DNA of 64,000 nt from Diphasiastrum complanatum (GCA_029204225.1 CM055094.1:5532063-5596062); one strand, 5' to 3'. Counted from the first letter of the stretch, positions 35,066 to 48,094 are shown. The notes: generated from the letters alone by a model not told the origin. Numbers and translations: made by a program.

Positions 35066-35784
35066 ATGAAAGCCGCCTCAACTTCCAGCTACGCCAGCTT
35101 GCAGGGATGCTTCTGGTATTCCCGGTGTTGCAGTTACCACAATTAGCACCTCTCAAGGTAAATGCTGCCGATGCGGATCCTTTACAGGACTTTTGTGTTG
35201 GTGACCTTGCCAAAAATTTGTACCTGAACGGCTACCCTTGCAAGAAACCAGCTGCAGTCACAACAGATGATTTTGTTTTTCATGGTTTGGCAGTTCCTCC
35301 CCAGACTAACAACAGTTATGGAGCCAGCGCTATTTTTGGTACTGTGGATGACTTTCCGGGCTTGAACCCTGGGAATCGCCATTGCCAGGCTTGATCTAGC
35401 AAAGGGGGGACTGATCCCACCTCACACCCACCCCCGTGCATCCGAGATAATTTATGTTTCAGAAGGAAGCTTGTACGCCGGTTTTGTCACCACTGATAAC
35501 AAACTATTTGCCAAGGTGATCAGCAGGGGTGATGTAATGATCTTTCCGAGAGGCCTCATTCACTTTCAGCTGAATGTAGGAGATGCGCCTGCTCAAGCTG
35601 TGGTTTCTTTGAACAGTCAGAACCCCGGTTTCCAGTTCATTGCCAATTCCATGTTCGGCTCGCACATGAAGGATGAAGTGCTACAGAAAACATTTTTTTG
35701 GACCAGAAGACGGTAGACCAGCTGAAGTCCATTTTCTCAAAGTTCCCGCATGATCAGTCTAAGCCGCTATTTGAAACGTTATGA
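35066..35784 (+). pseudogene. Germin-like protein gene, frameshifted
   Basis: Intronless cupin of about 210 residues when frames are followed. Germin features: secretory-type hydrophobic N-terminus, mature start ADPLQDFCVGDL, cupin motif 1 GGLIPPHTHPRASEI with two His and Glu for manganese, motif 2 GDVMIFPRGLIHFQLN with the third His, and a C-terminus with DQLKSIFSKF. Germin-like proteins are extracellular-matrix cupins, some with oxalate oxidase or superoxide dismutase activity; which applies here cannot be told. Three frame changes break the ORF: between ATG 35066 and 35107, near 35375 in the GNRHCQA region, and in the T-run at 35692-35698. All metal ligands are preserved and the ends are intact, so either it is a young pseudogene or the frameshifts are assembly errors at or near homopolymers. 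Confidence 0.85.
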
Positions 35785-35955
35785 TTTGTCAATCGAGCCT
35801 CCATATATTATACGTAATACTTTCACTCTTGATCATACTACAGATCAACTTTCAGTCTTGATCATACTACAAATCATCCTCCACTACATGTTTCCTATTC
35901 CTTTCATATAAGTCTCCTTGGCTTAGGCTTAATGTGTGATCTAAAGTGCACTTGA
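35785..35955. other. 3' flank of the germin-like locus
   Basis: Contains a short duplication of CTTGATCATACTACA-type sequence near 35830-35870. No other feature. Confidence 0.4.
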
Positions 35956-35959
35956 TTAA

Positions 35960-36680
35960 TGTGCATCTATTGTACGTAATGAAGCTAATTGAATTAGCTA
36001 TCTTTGAGCAAAATTGAAGCAAGTTCTGACAATTAGTATGTTAACAAAGGTCCATGAATAAAGTCGTCTTTGTGACAATTATTGTGTAACAAATGTCAAT
36101 GAAGAAAGCCATCCACGAGGTGGTCACTTAGTTAGGACTTCATTTCCTATGCTTGAGGTCATGAATTCAACTCCATCCCATAGTACAAATGAGTAGATAC
36201 AAGAAAAGAAATAATGTAGATAGATTTAAGCATATGCAAAACTTGAAGACCAATTTGTACACCCTATATTGAAACATTAGATTGCTCAAATGCCATTATT
36301 CATCAATCTCTAGTCACATGACATGCCATCAAATATTGTGAAGATGTTAGGTCTAAACTTTCAAAGACGCCATTTTAAGAACATTAGAAGTTAATTGAAG
36401 AATGATCGTGGAAAACATGTTGTTTTGAAGACCTCCTCCAAGATCAATACTAGGATGCCAAAACCAAGACAAACAATGGGAACGAACGGTGGCTCAAACC
36501 TACCCAACCAATCTATATCAAAACCGATTTAGACCCCAAGCTATGGACCAAGAAGAACTCAATAAGGACAGATGTCATGTGAAAAATTCAACTAGTTTAG
36601 TTGAGTTATTTTGGCAATTTTGAGGCCAACATGAAATTTCAACTTAGAGATAGATTTCTTAATTCGGTCGAGATATATTT
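35960..36680 (-). repeat. Inverted-repeat partner, left copy (uninterrupted)
   Basis: Reverse complement of 49890-50405 joined to 52044-52240. It is continuous here, including the segment GGTCAT/GAATTC at 36162/36163 that is the empty site for the CATTAG element at 50406-52043. It includes the head of a copia LTR (TGTGAAAAATTCAACTAG) at 36578-36660. Confidence 0.85.
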
Positions 36681-37803
36681 TCCATCATTGTCTGACCTCA
36701 TGTCTCCAATTCATTTACCAATCTCTTTCTCTACACACTCCTTGAATGTCTTGAAGAGGTTAAATGCCTCTGACTTATGCTTGATAAAATAAACAAATGT
36801 TTCGTCTAGAATATTCATCAATAAAGGTTATGAAGTACTTGACATCTTTCAATTACAAATTCTGCATTGGGCCACATATGTCTATATGTACAACGTCTAA
36901 TAGTTCTTTAGCTACATGCTAGTGACTTGATCTAAATGGGTTTTTTGCCTGCTTTTCGACAATGTAGTCTTGGCAGATAGGAAATTTGACATTTCTATTT
37001 GGATAGTCGAGATCAAGTACTATAGATTGTTTAGACATATTTGACACACATGCATGATTTGAATGAGCAAGTCTATAATGTCAAAGTAATCTTTTATTGA
37101 TGTGAACAGAAGTATTTAGAGCTTGATTGGTAGCAAAATAACAATGACTTAGTTTATAAAAGTATCCCTACCTCTTTCTGAGTGCCAAAATCTTGTTTGT
37201 CATATTGATAACTCTACACTGATCAAATTTGAAGTCTATTTTATGTCCTAAATTTGTAATTCTGCTAACCGATAGTAGATTTGTAGACATATAGTAGATT
37301 TGTAGACTTTAGATAGTAGCATGAACTAACCATTTTGAAAGCTTAATCTTATAGTGTCTTCACCTTCAATAGCACGTGTGATATTGTCTCCAAGGTGAAT
37401 GTCGCTTTTGGTACTGTAAGGTGTATAGGACTAGAAGCAAGCAATATGGCTTGTCATATGCTAAGTGGCTTTGGAATCAAGAAACTAGGAGTTGTCATAT
37501 GATGTTTTTTGATGATTTAACATAATGCATCATGATACACTTCTTGACTGGGGGCATGAGATGTTTTTACAGCCACATTTGCCTATTGCATTGGTTGAAC
37601 CTTGTTATTGTTCTTGACTTTCAATATGTGGCAATCTTGAATCTTGTGGTTGGTGTGCTTGCAGTACTTGTAGAAAACATCTTATCTTGGCCAAGTTGGG
37701 ATGCACATCTAGAATCATTCACAAGCTAGAAATCATACATCTACCATGCTAGAATTGCAACATTCATGTACTTCTGATCATAAACACTAAGATCTGATAT
37801 GGT
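36681..37803 (-). pseudogene. Ty1/copia pol fragment (copia 3)
   Basis: Minus-strand pieces resemble copia pre-integrase and integrase: an HSNHACVSNMSKQS-like segment, a DVVHIDICGPM-like segment and FITFIDEYSR, in the order seen in intact copia. A zinc-finger-like piece lies near 37640-37690. It is full of stops and belongs to the element whose LTR was hit by copia 2. Confidence 0.6.
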
Positions 37804-37808
37804 ATTGT

Positions 37809-38446
37809 TGTCGCGAATGTGTCACGGACTGATTCTTTTTTAGTTCGTTTGGTTTTCTTTTGAGAAAATTATCAGGATCCTAAACAAGTGACTATAGATC
37901 ACAGAACATAAAAGATTTGAGCGATCAAGAAGGTGAGAACAACGAGGTGAAGAAGAGAGCAGTTGTATTATCTATTTTTGAGTTTCGAGTGAGTTGGTCA
38001 ATGTCTCGCTCATTGACGCTCAGCTCAATCACTATGTTTTGCTCATTGGTAGCTTTCATGCACAACTATTTTCTCTATTTTTTTCGTCTCTCTATCATCT
38101 ATCTTGTGTTGATCAAAATTGTGTATATACCTCCACTGTATGGAGTTTACAAGACAGCTAAACAGAGAATTACAAGACAAATCAATGCTAATCAACTAGT
38201 TAGTTATTTTCTGTTATTGCTAACTCTTTAAGCTGAGCATGAGGAACAATACACCACGCTAGTTGAGCTGCCAGTTGGCAGCGCGAATGGTTTTCCTTCG
38301 TCTTCATTTCATTTCGTGTCTTTTGTTTCGTGTCTTAAGGTCTTCGAGGTATGTTTGACCTTCGAGGTATGTTTGCCCTTCGACCTTCCCTTCATTCCAC
38401 TTCATCACCTTCACGACAAAGTTGCAGGAGTTCACAATTTCTGACA
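37809..38446 (-). repeat. 3' LTR of copia 2
   Basis: Begins TGTCGCGAATGTG and ends TTCTGACA. Related to 48945-49555 but with many substitutions and indels, so the element is much older than copia 1. Confidence 0.9.
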
Positions 38447-41400
38447 CTCCCTCTTGAACCTTGCAACTTTGTATATTAATCCAATTGTCTTTTTTTGCTT
38501 TGCGAAGAGTGGTTTGTTGAGCGGCTTCGTGAGCAGATCTGCAATCATCTCTTCAGACTTTATGTACTGAACCTTGAGCTCTCCCTTCAAGATCAAGTCT
38601 CGAATATGATGGTACTTCAAAGGTATATGTTCTGCCTTTGAATGGAAAACAAGATCTTGGGACAGATATATGGCACTTTTAGAATCCATCATCATCGTGC
38701 ATGGTTCTCCTTGTGGTATGCCAATTGCCTCCAACATCATTTGCAGCCATACTACCTCATTCACCATCTTTGAAGCTACGACATATTTAGCTTCGCATGA
38801 GAATTGAGCCAGCAAGGTTTGCCTCTTGCATATCCAGATGATTGCTGTTCCGCATGCTATCAAACATCCTCCTGTCATGGACTTGTTGTCATCTTTGTAG
38901 CTTGCCCAACTTGCATCACTATAGTGGTGCAGCTCAAATCATTTGTCTTTGTTGTCTGCTTTGTAGGTTAATCCCATATTTTGGGTACCCTTCAGATATT
39001 GTAGGATTCGTTTCGCCATTTGCTAATGTGCCATGCTAGGATTCAAAGAGAATTGGCTTAAAGCATAGACAAAGAAAGCCAAATCAGGTCTGGTACAGAT
39101 TGTGAGGTACATCAGACTATCGATCAGGTTTTGGTAGGGTATGCCTTTCATCTTCTGTCTCTCCTCATCTGTATTCAGACAATTCTCCTTCGTTATGTGG
39201 CTCCAGCTATCATTGGTGTGGCTTTTTCTTTGCAGTCCATCATTCGATACTGCTTCAGCACTTTTTGGGCATACTCTAACTGACTCAGGTGCATTTCTCC
39301 TTTTATTTGATCTCTTCTTATCAACCCAAGGCATTTTGTTTCTTCTCCCAGATCTATGATTTCATAATTTTTGAAAATCTGACTCTTTGTTTCCTTGATT
39401 AGCATCAACGGCTTCCCTATTGTAAGGGAGTCATTCACAAACATAGTCAGAATCACAAAATCTCTTCCTACTTTTTTTTATATAGACATTGTAGTCTGGT
39501 TGTGTAGGAGTGAAGTCTAGAGACTTCAGAAGACTGTAGAGCTTCTTGTACCAAGCTCGTGATGTCTGCTTCAGACCATAAATGCATCTCTGCAACCGAT
39601 AGATTGTCGGGGTCTTCGAATCCTTCAGGCTGCTTCATGAAGATTTCTTCCTCTAGATCGCCATTGAAAAAGGTTGTCTTTACATTAATCTGGTGAATTT
39701 CCATATTATATTGTGTAGCATATGCAAGGAGCAGTCGAATTCTTGTCATTTTGACCATTGGCAAATACGTGTCAAAATAGTCGACTCCGTACCTTTAGCC
39801 CTTTGCGACAAGCCTTGCTTTGTAGCTTCCGACAGTGCCATCTGATTTGATTTTTCTTTTGTATACCCACTTGCAGTCGACGATCTTTTTATTTTCGGGG
39901 AGTGGCTCTAGTGTCCATGCCTCATTTTGTCTCATTGATTCGATTTCCTCTGACGTTGTCTGCTTCCAAAATTCTCCCTCTGGACTCTGGACAGCTTCCA
40001 GATATGTAGTTGGCTCTTTAGTAAAGTTGCAGTACTCGAACTCTTTGTCCTCGCTCCACTGAAGATTGTCAATGTATCAATCTGGAGGTCTTCTTTGTCT
40101 TGTCGACCTTCTGGGTTTGATTCATCGTTGTTCGAATGTTTCTTCTCTGTTGGGTTGATCTTCTACCTCCTGTTGCTCTGGAATCTGGGGCTTACTATTC
40201 TGATTTGATGTTTGTCCTCGATCTCCCTCTTGAATTGGTAGTAGTGTGAAGATCTCATGGCCTTTTTTGTCCTTCAATCCAGGGAATGTGGACTCATCGA
40301 ACTTCACATCTCTACTCAACATGACCTTCTTTGTGATTGGGTCATAGAGTCTGTACACTTGTGATCCATTCGAGTATTCGACCATGATTACCTGTTCTGA
40401 TTTTTCATCGAGGTTGCTCCTTTGTTCCTTTGGTATGTGCTTGTATGCTACACATCCGAATACACGCACGTATGATAGATCAGGCTTTCTACTTGTCCAC
40501 ATCTCGTACGGTGTTTTGTCTTCCAGGGCTGTCGTTGTTGATCTGTTCTGCAGGTGTACTGCTGTAGCTATTTCCTCAGCCCAAAATTGACTTGGCAATC
40601 GAGCATGTGCCATCATGCATCTAGCTCCTTCGACTAGCGTCTTGTTTCTTCTTTCTGTGACACCATTATATTTGGGTGTGTACACAGGAGTGAATTGATG
40701 CTCTATCCCCTGTTCTTGGTAGAATCTAAAACTCTTGTACTCACCTCCATTATTAGACCTGATAATCTAAATATTCTTTGAGGTGTGTCTCTCTACAAAT
40801 GCCACAAACTTTTTGAAAAAGTCAAACACGTCAGATTTTTTCTTTAGGTAGTATATCGTTGTCATCCGGCTGTAGTCATCAATGAATGTCAAGAAATACC
40901 TTGATCTTGAGAGCGAATTGACTTTCATTGCTCCACAGACATCTGAGTGGACAAGCTCAAGAACTTCTTTAGCTCTTTTTTTCTCATGTGTGAATGGATT
41001 CTGATGTTGTTTGCCTTTCATGTTTACATGATACATTCTTCTGTGCCAGAGTTGATTTTTGTTTTTGGATTCATTTAGTATGCTATTAGATTTGCTGATT
41101 ATCTTGGCTTGGTAGAGATTTCCTTCTCTGCATCCAACTATCAGCAACTTGTTTCTTGTTTTCTCAATCATCCGGCATACATTGCCATTGAATAGAACTC
41201 GAATTTCAAGATCTGCCATCTTGGATACTGATAGCAGGTCTCTTCTCAGTGAAGGTACGTAGAGTGCTCCTGGCAGCTTTGCTTCACCTGACAGTGTTCG
41301 TAATTGTAGAGTCTCGATCCCCTTGACATCGTGTCAGCTCCCATCGACTAGAATCATTGCTCTATTGTTTTCGAGCTCTCTGAAGTCGATCAAGATTTTT

Positions 41401-42056
41401 TTGTTGTAGGTGACGTGTGAGGTTGCTCCTGAATCAATGACTACATCGTAGTCTTGTTCAGTGTAGCTTGTTTAAGCTTCATCAAATATCGTGAAGGCTT
41501 CATCACCTTTGTCTACATCCTTGGATGGCTCTGCAACATTCGCTTTGTCATCTTTGTTTTTTCTTTTTGGGTTGAATCTGCAATCGTATGCAGAGTGCCC
41601 CTTCTTCTTGTAATGCATGCAAAGTATCGTTGGATTGAACCAGCATCTATTGGCTATGTGTCCTGATTTGTGACAGTGATCACAGGAAGAAGATTGTTGG
41701 TTGTCGTTGCCTCTACTCGAAGACTTTGTGTTCGTCTTGTCGAATCTGGACTTGTTCTTGTTCTTCTTCCTTCCCTTCGTAAAAAGAGCTTTCTCCTTAT
41801 CATTGCTTCCTTCTCCTTTGTCCCTCATCAGTCTCTCATCAGCGACAAGACTGATTGCTCTCTCGAATGTCGTATTTGGTATACTCAGTATGAGCATTCT
41901 CAACGGCTGATAGGACGCAGGTAGGGATTTCATGAAGTACATTAGTTGTTGTGGTGTTGCGACCTGGTGTTCCTGCCCTGATACAGCGAGTTGAGCAAAG
42001 ATTGTTCTGATCTTCTCAACATGTTGATCCAACTAGTTGCCATCCCATCGTATAGA
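38432..42056 (-). pseudogene. Copia 2 gag-pol, main part
   Basis: Pieces in order on the minus strand. Gag C-terminal half with two CCHC knuckles, one CDHCHKSGHIANRC and one damaged, at 41472-42032. Integrase zinc-binding and first catalytic region (VHSDVCG, FIDDYSR) at 40767-41219. Integrase C-terminal part (NGVTERRNKTLVEGARCM) at 40122-40685. Reverse transcriptase pieces (INVKTTFFNGDLEEEIFMKQ; MLTMFVNDSL in place of YVDD) at 39193-39764. RNase H (SCEAKYVVAS, DSKSAIYLS) at 38432-39334. Several frameshifts and stops. The RT active-site box reads FVND, so it is inactive. Confidence 0.88.
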
Positions 42057-42640
42057 TTGTAGCTAATTGTGAAGATGCATCACTCATTAGAGAAAATATG
42101 GGCCCAAAGAGGGCCCTATAAGAAATGCCATGTAGGAGAGAGAAAAATAACTATAAAGTAATTATAATATCATTTTCTAACTTCTTTACGCATCTGTCCG
42201 CACTACTTTCCATGTAAATGAATGCACTTTAGTTTAGTCACATCAAACTTCACCGGTGTTTAGCCATAGTTAGAATATTTTTAAAATGTTGAGATATTCC
42301 CTCCCAATAGCTGATAACACTCAAAAATTTGAATTTGGAATGACATTTCTGAAAAAAGCCTACGCCATCTCTATCTCCAGGGTCAAAAACAAGTGTTTAG
42401 CGCCATCTCAATCTCCAGCAGAGTCGTTAGCACCATCTCCAGCTTTGTTATTGTCATTGTGTTGTTTGTTACTATACTACTGTACTGATGACAAAACTTT
42501 ATCATCTTCATGTGGATCTGTCACCAGAATATGCTCCGCTCAGGACGATAAATTCAAAGCAACCCAAATTGTCAACTTCTGATATGGTCTGATAGAGGGA
42601 GGAAAAGCTAAAACATGTAGATTTATGGTCATCAGGAACA

Positions 42641-43020
42641 TTGTATCCTATTGATCCATGTTCATTGCAACATCCAGATTTTCATTCGGTGAGTCAGTTG
42701 ATAGTCTATATGTGTCATGGTAAAAATGGCCTTTTGGGTTACTATGAGAATTTGATGCTCTATGGGAATGCACATTCAATGCAAAGAATACATTATTTGG
42801 AAGAGGAATCAAGGAAAATATCAAAGGACTGCGAAGAAAAATCTACAAAGAAACTTGTTTGGATGAAAATGAGATGCTCAAGGAGGAGATCCAAAGGTTG
42901 AAATCTTCTTTGCATCATTATACAACTAGTAATGATGAGATAAAAATTGCATTTCAATCCATGCGTATCTCATATTTGTCTCTTGTTAAAGATATGGATG
43001 TGCTCAACAGAAAGGTCTGA
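42641..43020 (+). other. Possible 5' exon region of gene B in E1
   Basis: Plus-strand open pieces with a coiled-coil-like, Lys/Glu-rich composition. The start of gene B probably lies here or just downstream, but exon borders could not be fixed. 42290-42480 is repetitive GCCATCTCCAGC-type sequence shared loosely with E4. Confidence 0.3.
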
Positions 43021-43278
43021 AGCAACAAGAGGAAAAGACTGGTAAACAAGGATATATGTGATCTATCATCCAGAGGAGGTCATAGAAAAAGACAAATCCG
43101 TGCATTCAAGCAAGTTATAGCTTATTTGGTGTTGAATAATGCTTGAACTTTTTGTTTTATTCATAATCAATAATTTTGTTATTTATTCATTTCAACTTTT
43201 TGTTGATTTGCTTATTATATACTGCTGTGAATACTATGAGTGTCCTAATTTCTACTGACATTTTCATGAACATTATGT

Positions 43279-44425
43279 TTGCAATGCAGATCAACATTGG
43301 TTGTTGAAGACCATTTGGCCGATGAGATTTCAATTGGAAACTCACTAGGCTCTATCTTGACTTCTAAATCTATGAAATCAATGTTAAGTAATAACAAAAT
43401 GAAAAAGATTAAGGCTTCAGATACTGACAGCATTATGGATGAAGTTGGAAAAATATTAGACACTACATTGCTTCAGGCGGCATGTGACTTTTCTAGCATC
43501 AGTAGGGAAGCATATGCAGCAATGTTTAAGATGATTTTCACAGGTAAATATTAAAAAGTTTCCAATCCCACGACCATTTCATCTTTAAAAAAAAAAACAT
43601 GTTAAACCATGATATGCAGACAATAGTTGGTAATCCATCTCATATCTATGAAGTGTATTGCTCGAAAGGAGAAAGTCTAGCTTATAACAATTCCAAGAAT
43701 TTATTTATTGACATTAATCAGTTATTAACATTCATCATAACTTTTTACGGTATTACAAATGAGAATGTCAATAACAAGGTGATAGTTGTTCCCAAGTTAG
43801 ATGAGTCTGAAATTATAAAAGGACAAAAAATGGAAAGAGTCAGTCTCACGATCATGAATGGAGCACTTTCAAATTCAGAAGACTCAGAAGGCCTCAATCT
43901 CAGTGTTCAATCAGAAAGATACGAGTATTAGTTTAGATGATTGTTTTGATTTTGATCCTGCTCGAAATAGGGCTACGTTTGTAGGCCCTAGAACCCCCAC
44001 TACCCTTTCTCCTTCTGATAAATCTTTGATAATAATTTCCTACTTATAATATAGATAATAATTTCTTTTTGACAATATCGGAAATATCGGATCTTTTTGA
44101 CTTCACTGAAGCTGAGACCCTTTGCATTTTGGGCAAAGAGCTAGATGAATTTTTGGATGTAATTGATTTTGATGCTGATGATCTTCTCTCTGGTGTTGAC
44201 AATATACATAATGATTATTCAGGGAAAGATTGCTTGAAAATGGCTGTGGAGGAAATGCGCAACAAAGAAGATGATCTACCTTCCGAGGAGGAGTTTCTTA
44301 GAATCCAAAGTCAACTTGGTTTTTCACAGCCAATTGTCTATTCACCAACAATATTGACATCGAAAGGTGGACATAATATTGATGGAGAGACAGTAATCAG
44401 TGAAGACAAAGCCGAATGCGTAAGT
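43279..44425 (+). CDS. E1 gene B: acidic protein of unknown function
   Basis: Exons: 43279-43542 (ending TTTCACAG before gtaaat), about 43624-43930, and 44060-44419 (ending GAATGC before the strong donor gtaagt). The middle piece has a frame change near 43900. The last exon is strongly acidic (DVIDFDADDLLSGVDNIHND) and contains GGHNID. A related protein is on the minus strand at 63011-63626 (GGHNIDHSDLVAADDNEC), where its last exon continues 120 residues further. In both places gene B converges on gene T with little or no gap. No family recognised; an accessory transposition protein is a guess from context. Confidence 0.5.
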
Positions 44426-44466
44426 TTTTGTATCTTATCAAGTACTAGTAAATTGGTTATGTCAGT

Positions 44467-45683
44467 TTATATACTGGAGCTTACTTTGTTTTTTATCATT
44501 TCAAAAAATAATTTTTCTTGATGATTTCGCAATTCGTCGAGGAGGACAGAGATCTTCTGCTGGTTCGTCGATTTTGTATTATGACGAATTTGGATTCTTC
44601 TGTAAAACCATTGGAAAAGTTGCAGTATATAGGTGTTTTTTGTGCTAGTCCCGCCATGTTGTGTACTTTTATGAAATGTTGCTCTTGCTTGCCAATGAGA
44701 TTTTTCCATTCCTTGTGATGACCATATGCTAAGACTTCTACCATTTCTTGCAAAGAATGTCGAACAATGTCGTAATATGTGTTGCATGTCATAAAAACAT
44801 AATCTAAATCAGTACCAAAAGTATCTAATTTAATTGCACATATTTGTCTATCGTAGTGTAAAATCAAAATCTTACCATATAATGTGTTATGTGATCAACA
44901 CCCCATGCCATTTGATTTGCATTCACAAATTCATTGGTTGTTTTCTGTATCATTTGTATCGGTATTTAAAAATTTATCTTTTCTCAAGTATTTCACCATG
45001 TTGTCTACTTTTTCCAAACTTCTACTTTGTGTATACGAGTAGAACCTTCTTCTTCGAAATCTTGAGTTGCTGCAATAATTTCTTTCCAAACCGTGTATTG
45101 AGCCTTAGATTGTTTGCCAGAATAATTTGATAAAAATCTTCAAGCTTTAGATCCTCCAATGCTCGGCTTGCATGGAATATTTCATGTTTAGCTTGTCATC
45201 TTTTTTAATTTTAACGTGGCCTTTATGTAAGCCTGCTTTGGACAACACATCCTCTAATCTGGAAATAGTTTCCTTCGTAGAGGCCTCTGGCTCGGAATTC
45301 CATGCAAACAAGATGTGAAGATATATTATTTTTTCCATAATACGCACCTCCGCCTGCAATGTACAAATATAAACATTTCATAGAGGAATCGGTAGTACAA
45401 GTTTCCAATTAGGATCTTCTTGATCTCTTGATATTCCTGTACTCCTTGTCATGTCTTTTGTTGTTTTCATACAGTACAAACAAGGGTCTTTAGAGTTAGC
45501 ACCATGAGATACATTAAACATACATTTTAATATCTTCAGATGTCCTGCTAGATGCCATTCCATGTTGAAAGTGCCAATTCCAGGAATATTGAGTGGAACT
45601 CCCTCCATGTGATTTTTTATGGTGGCAGGATATGATGTTTCATTAAATATCCATGAGAGAATGTCATGGTCTTTTTTCAGCAC
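44467..45683 (-). CDS. E1 gene T: transposase-like protein, C-terminal part
   Basis: Minus-strand segments. 45378-45683 has GTFNMEWHLAGHLKILKCMF then NVSHGANSKDPCLYCM. 45147-45390 has EVRIMEKIIYLHILFAWNS and RLEDVLSKAGLHKGHVKIKK. 44467-44867 has SIWSSQGMEKSHWQAR, then QHGG, then LQLFQWFYRRIQIRH. All three blocks recur in the same order at 61880-62977. A frame change near 45385 and another near 44740 break the reading. The CxxC block followed by conserved hydrophobic blocks and a late Glu motif is how several DDE transposases are built, but no catalytic triad was proven and no family was recognised. Confidence 0.55.
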
Positions 45684-45760
45684 CTATAAGAGAATAAAAA
45701 AACGTGATAGCCTCATAATATCAACACAGAGAAGATTTTAGATATGAAATCCATATTTAA

Positions 45761-46416
45761 ATGATTATCCCTATTTATTATGCGAAGGAACTGCTATACC
45801 TGAAATGCTGCCAAGCACTCGTTCGGGAAATACCAACAACGGCAACTTCAATTGGAGATATAACCATTAAATCTCTCAAGGTAGATTCAATTTATCTCTG
45901 ATATGCATGTATTTTTTTTTAATTCAAATGTATCGTCATAGCATAAATAAAATTTCTATCATAATATTACTAATTTTCGTTCTATATATGCAGTGTGTAC
46001 AGCAAAATGACGCTTTTAGTTGTGCATGGTTTGTCCTGTACAATACGAAGCTATTTTTTGAATGGTATAATTACAAATGAATGTAGATATTGAAAAGGTA
46101 ATATTCTATTCATTTGTAGTTCATTTCATTCTGATTCATATTTTATTACTATGATTGTTTGTAATTTGCTGATTCTCGTATTTTGTGATGACAGTTCACT
46201 CTTGAGTCGTATACTCCTAATGATGTATATAGATTTCGGCAAGAGTTGATCAGAACCTTTGTCCAGTATGGTGTAAGCGTTGCACCTACAATCGAGGGCC
46301 CTCAAAAGAAAGCTGCTCCTGCCTTAACAGCCTTTCAAGTTGTTCAAGATGCAGATCTTATTTTATATGATCAAAAAGGAATAAAAGGCCTTTCTAATAC
46401 GAAGGCAATTTTGTAA
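45761..46416 (+). CDS. Ulp1/C48-like cysteine peptidase exons in E1
   Basis: Three plus-strand exons: about 45761-45878 (IIPIYYAKELLYL ... IGDITIKSLK), intron gtagat...atgcag, 45994-46097 (CVQQNDAFSCAWFVLYNTKLFF), intron gtaata...gacag, 46195-46416 (FTLESYTPNDVYRFRQELI). The block QxNDxxSCAWFVL matches the oxyanion Gln and nucleophile Cys of Ulp1 peptidases, which process SUMO-like proteins and are often carried by plant Mutator-type and other transposons. The catalytic His was not found upstream. One frame change occurs within exon 2 near 46070. It lies between the two blocks of minus-strand exons, on the opposite strand. Confidence 0.6.
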
Positions 46417-46749
46417 CAGATATTCCTCTTGCCTTAAAAGGCATTGAGGCCCTTCCTGAAACAGAGGAGGGCGAAATTATAGAAGGAGCTGTTGCCTTAT
46501 CAGTTCCTAATACTGATATAGAAAATAAAAATTGATTGAATAGAGATCTATTTGTAAATAGAGAGACATAAAAAGAAAAGATACAATCATTTTACTTGTA
46601 AACAACCTATTTATGGGTTTTTTTTATTGATATCACAATAGATTTTTACAATCAGCTTGTGTCCATAGTCTAATACTGGAATGCAATTTTTCTATAATGA
46701 TAAAAAGACATGATGATTGGCGTGTATTTCCTGATAATAAATCTCAATG

Positions 46750-48094
46750 TTCTTCCATAAGTTGGATTGTTTTGCCAATATCTTTGCATTTGATCTCGTA
46801 CCTACATAAAACTAATACAAAGTTAGTTAGAATTAATACAGAGTTTGTATTAGAAAGTTTTGATTGAACTATTCATAAAAGATCGAGTGTTTACAATTAC
46901 TTACGAGTTTACCATTGAAAATGAATCTGAAGTCTGAAAGTACATCATCTTGTAGGAGCAATAGTTCCCACCGGATGTAGTTTACACTCCAATCTTCTTC
47001 CACCTCAACACATGTCAAAACGACATCATTGTATATAATTTCAATATTTTTTCGTTTTGAATGTCCACTGGCTTCCAAGCCTTGATCGAGTGGCACCCAT
47101 TTACCTTTATTTTTTTTTTCCATCTTTGATAATGGAAGCATAAGCTCAACATTTGTTTTTCAATTTGGTAATGGAAGCACATGGAAGACATTTTAGTTCT
47201 GCATTCTATTTCTCCATCTGATCTTTTGTCCCAGCCTTCATCCATAAGTTCAGATAATAAACTATTTGATAAATTTTTGCATACAAACATCGTTGGGGTT
47301 TTGTGTACATTGACACTTGAAAAGAAATCCACAAATATATTCAAGAAAATAAACCAACTCAATCTGACTGTTTTTGATCTCGTGCTCATTTTTAATGAAT
47401 TTTTTACATCATTATATATCTTGCAACAAAATGATTCTGAAACTGTAGCATGTGGTGCAATCCATTCATCACTTTCAAACTAGGTAATGGAATTGGTACT
47501 ATTTGTCCAGAATTTCCTTTTGTATTAAGAATGTACATTGATTCATAAGAAAAGATTCTACTATCAGCTAGATCTTTTGCGGTTCTACCTCGATATTGCC
47601 ACTGTCCAATATCAGTGTGAATAACATCTAACACACCTACTAAAGATCCACTCGGCTCTCATTCATTTATGTTGGATGGATATAAATATGCAAGAGAAAA
47701 ATGATCAGATTGGCAAGTTTACTATTAGATATTTATGAATGACAAAAATCAAAGTATCAAAAATATCAATACTCACAGTTGCTTTTTTTGTGATTTTGAC
47801 GGTTGAATTTTTTGCACATTTATCTCTGAATGCATATATACATGTTGGACTAGAATTTCAAAAATAGATTTTTTTTCTGATGATGTCCTGAAATCCAAAA
47901 TTCTGGCCTTCCAATAAGATCGAAATGATAGTTTTGACCTTTTCCTTTTTTGAAATGCTCCTCTTGATGATGGATGCATCAAAATCCAAGAGTTTTTTGA
48001 ATATTTTTTTTGGCACCCATAATCCATTATCATCTGTCTCGTTGAATAAAAACACAGAGTCGATTGAGGAGCACGGCTTCCTTGATGGCGCCAT
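46750..48094 (-). CDS. E1 minus-strand exons, possible N-terminal part of gene T
   Basis: Minus-strand open pieces: 47858-48094 starting MAPSRKPCSSIDSVFLFNET, 47404-47634 with GQWQYRGRTAKDLADSR, 46905-47141 with LTCVEVEEDWSVNYIRWELL ending at GGTAAACTC before donor gtaagt, and about 46700-46800 after acceptor tgtag. Splice-like borders suggest a real multi-exon gene. It may be the 5' part of gene T (the Ulp1-like exons would then lie in an intron on the other strand) or a separate gene. No family recognised. Confidence 0.4.
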
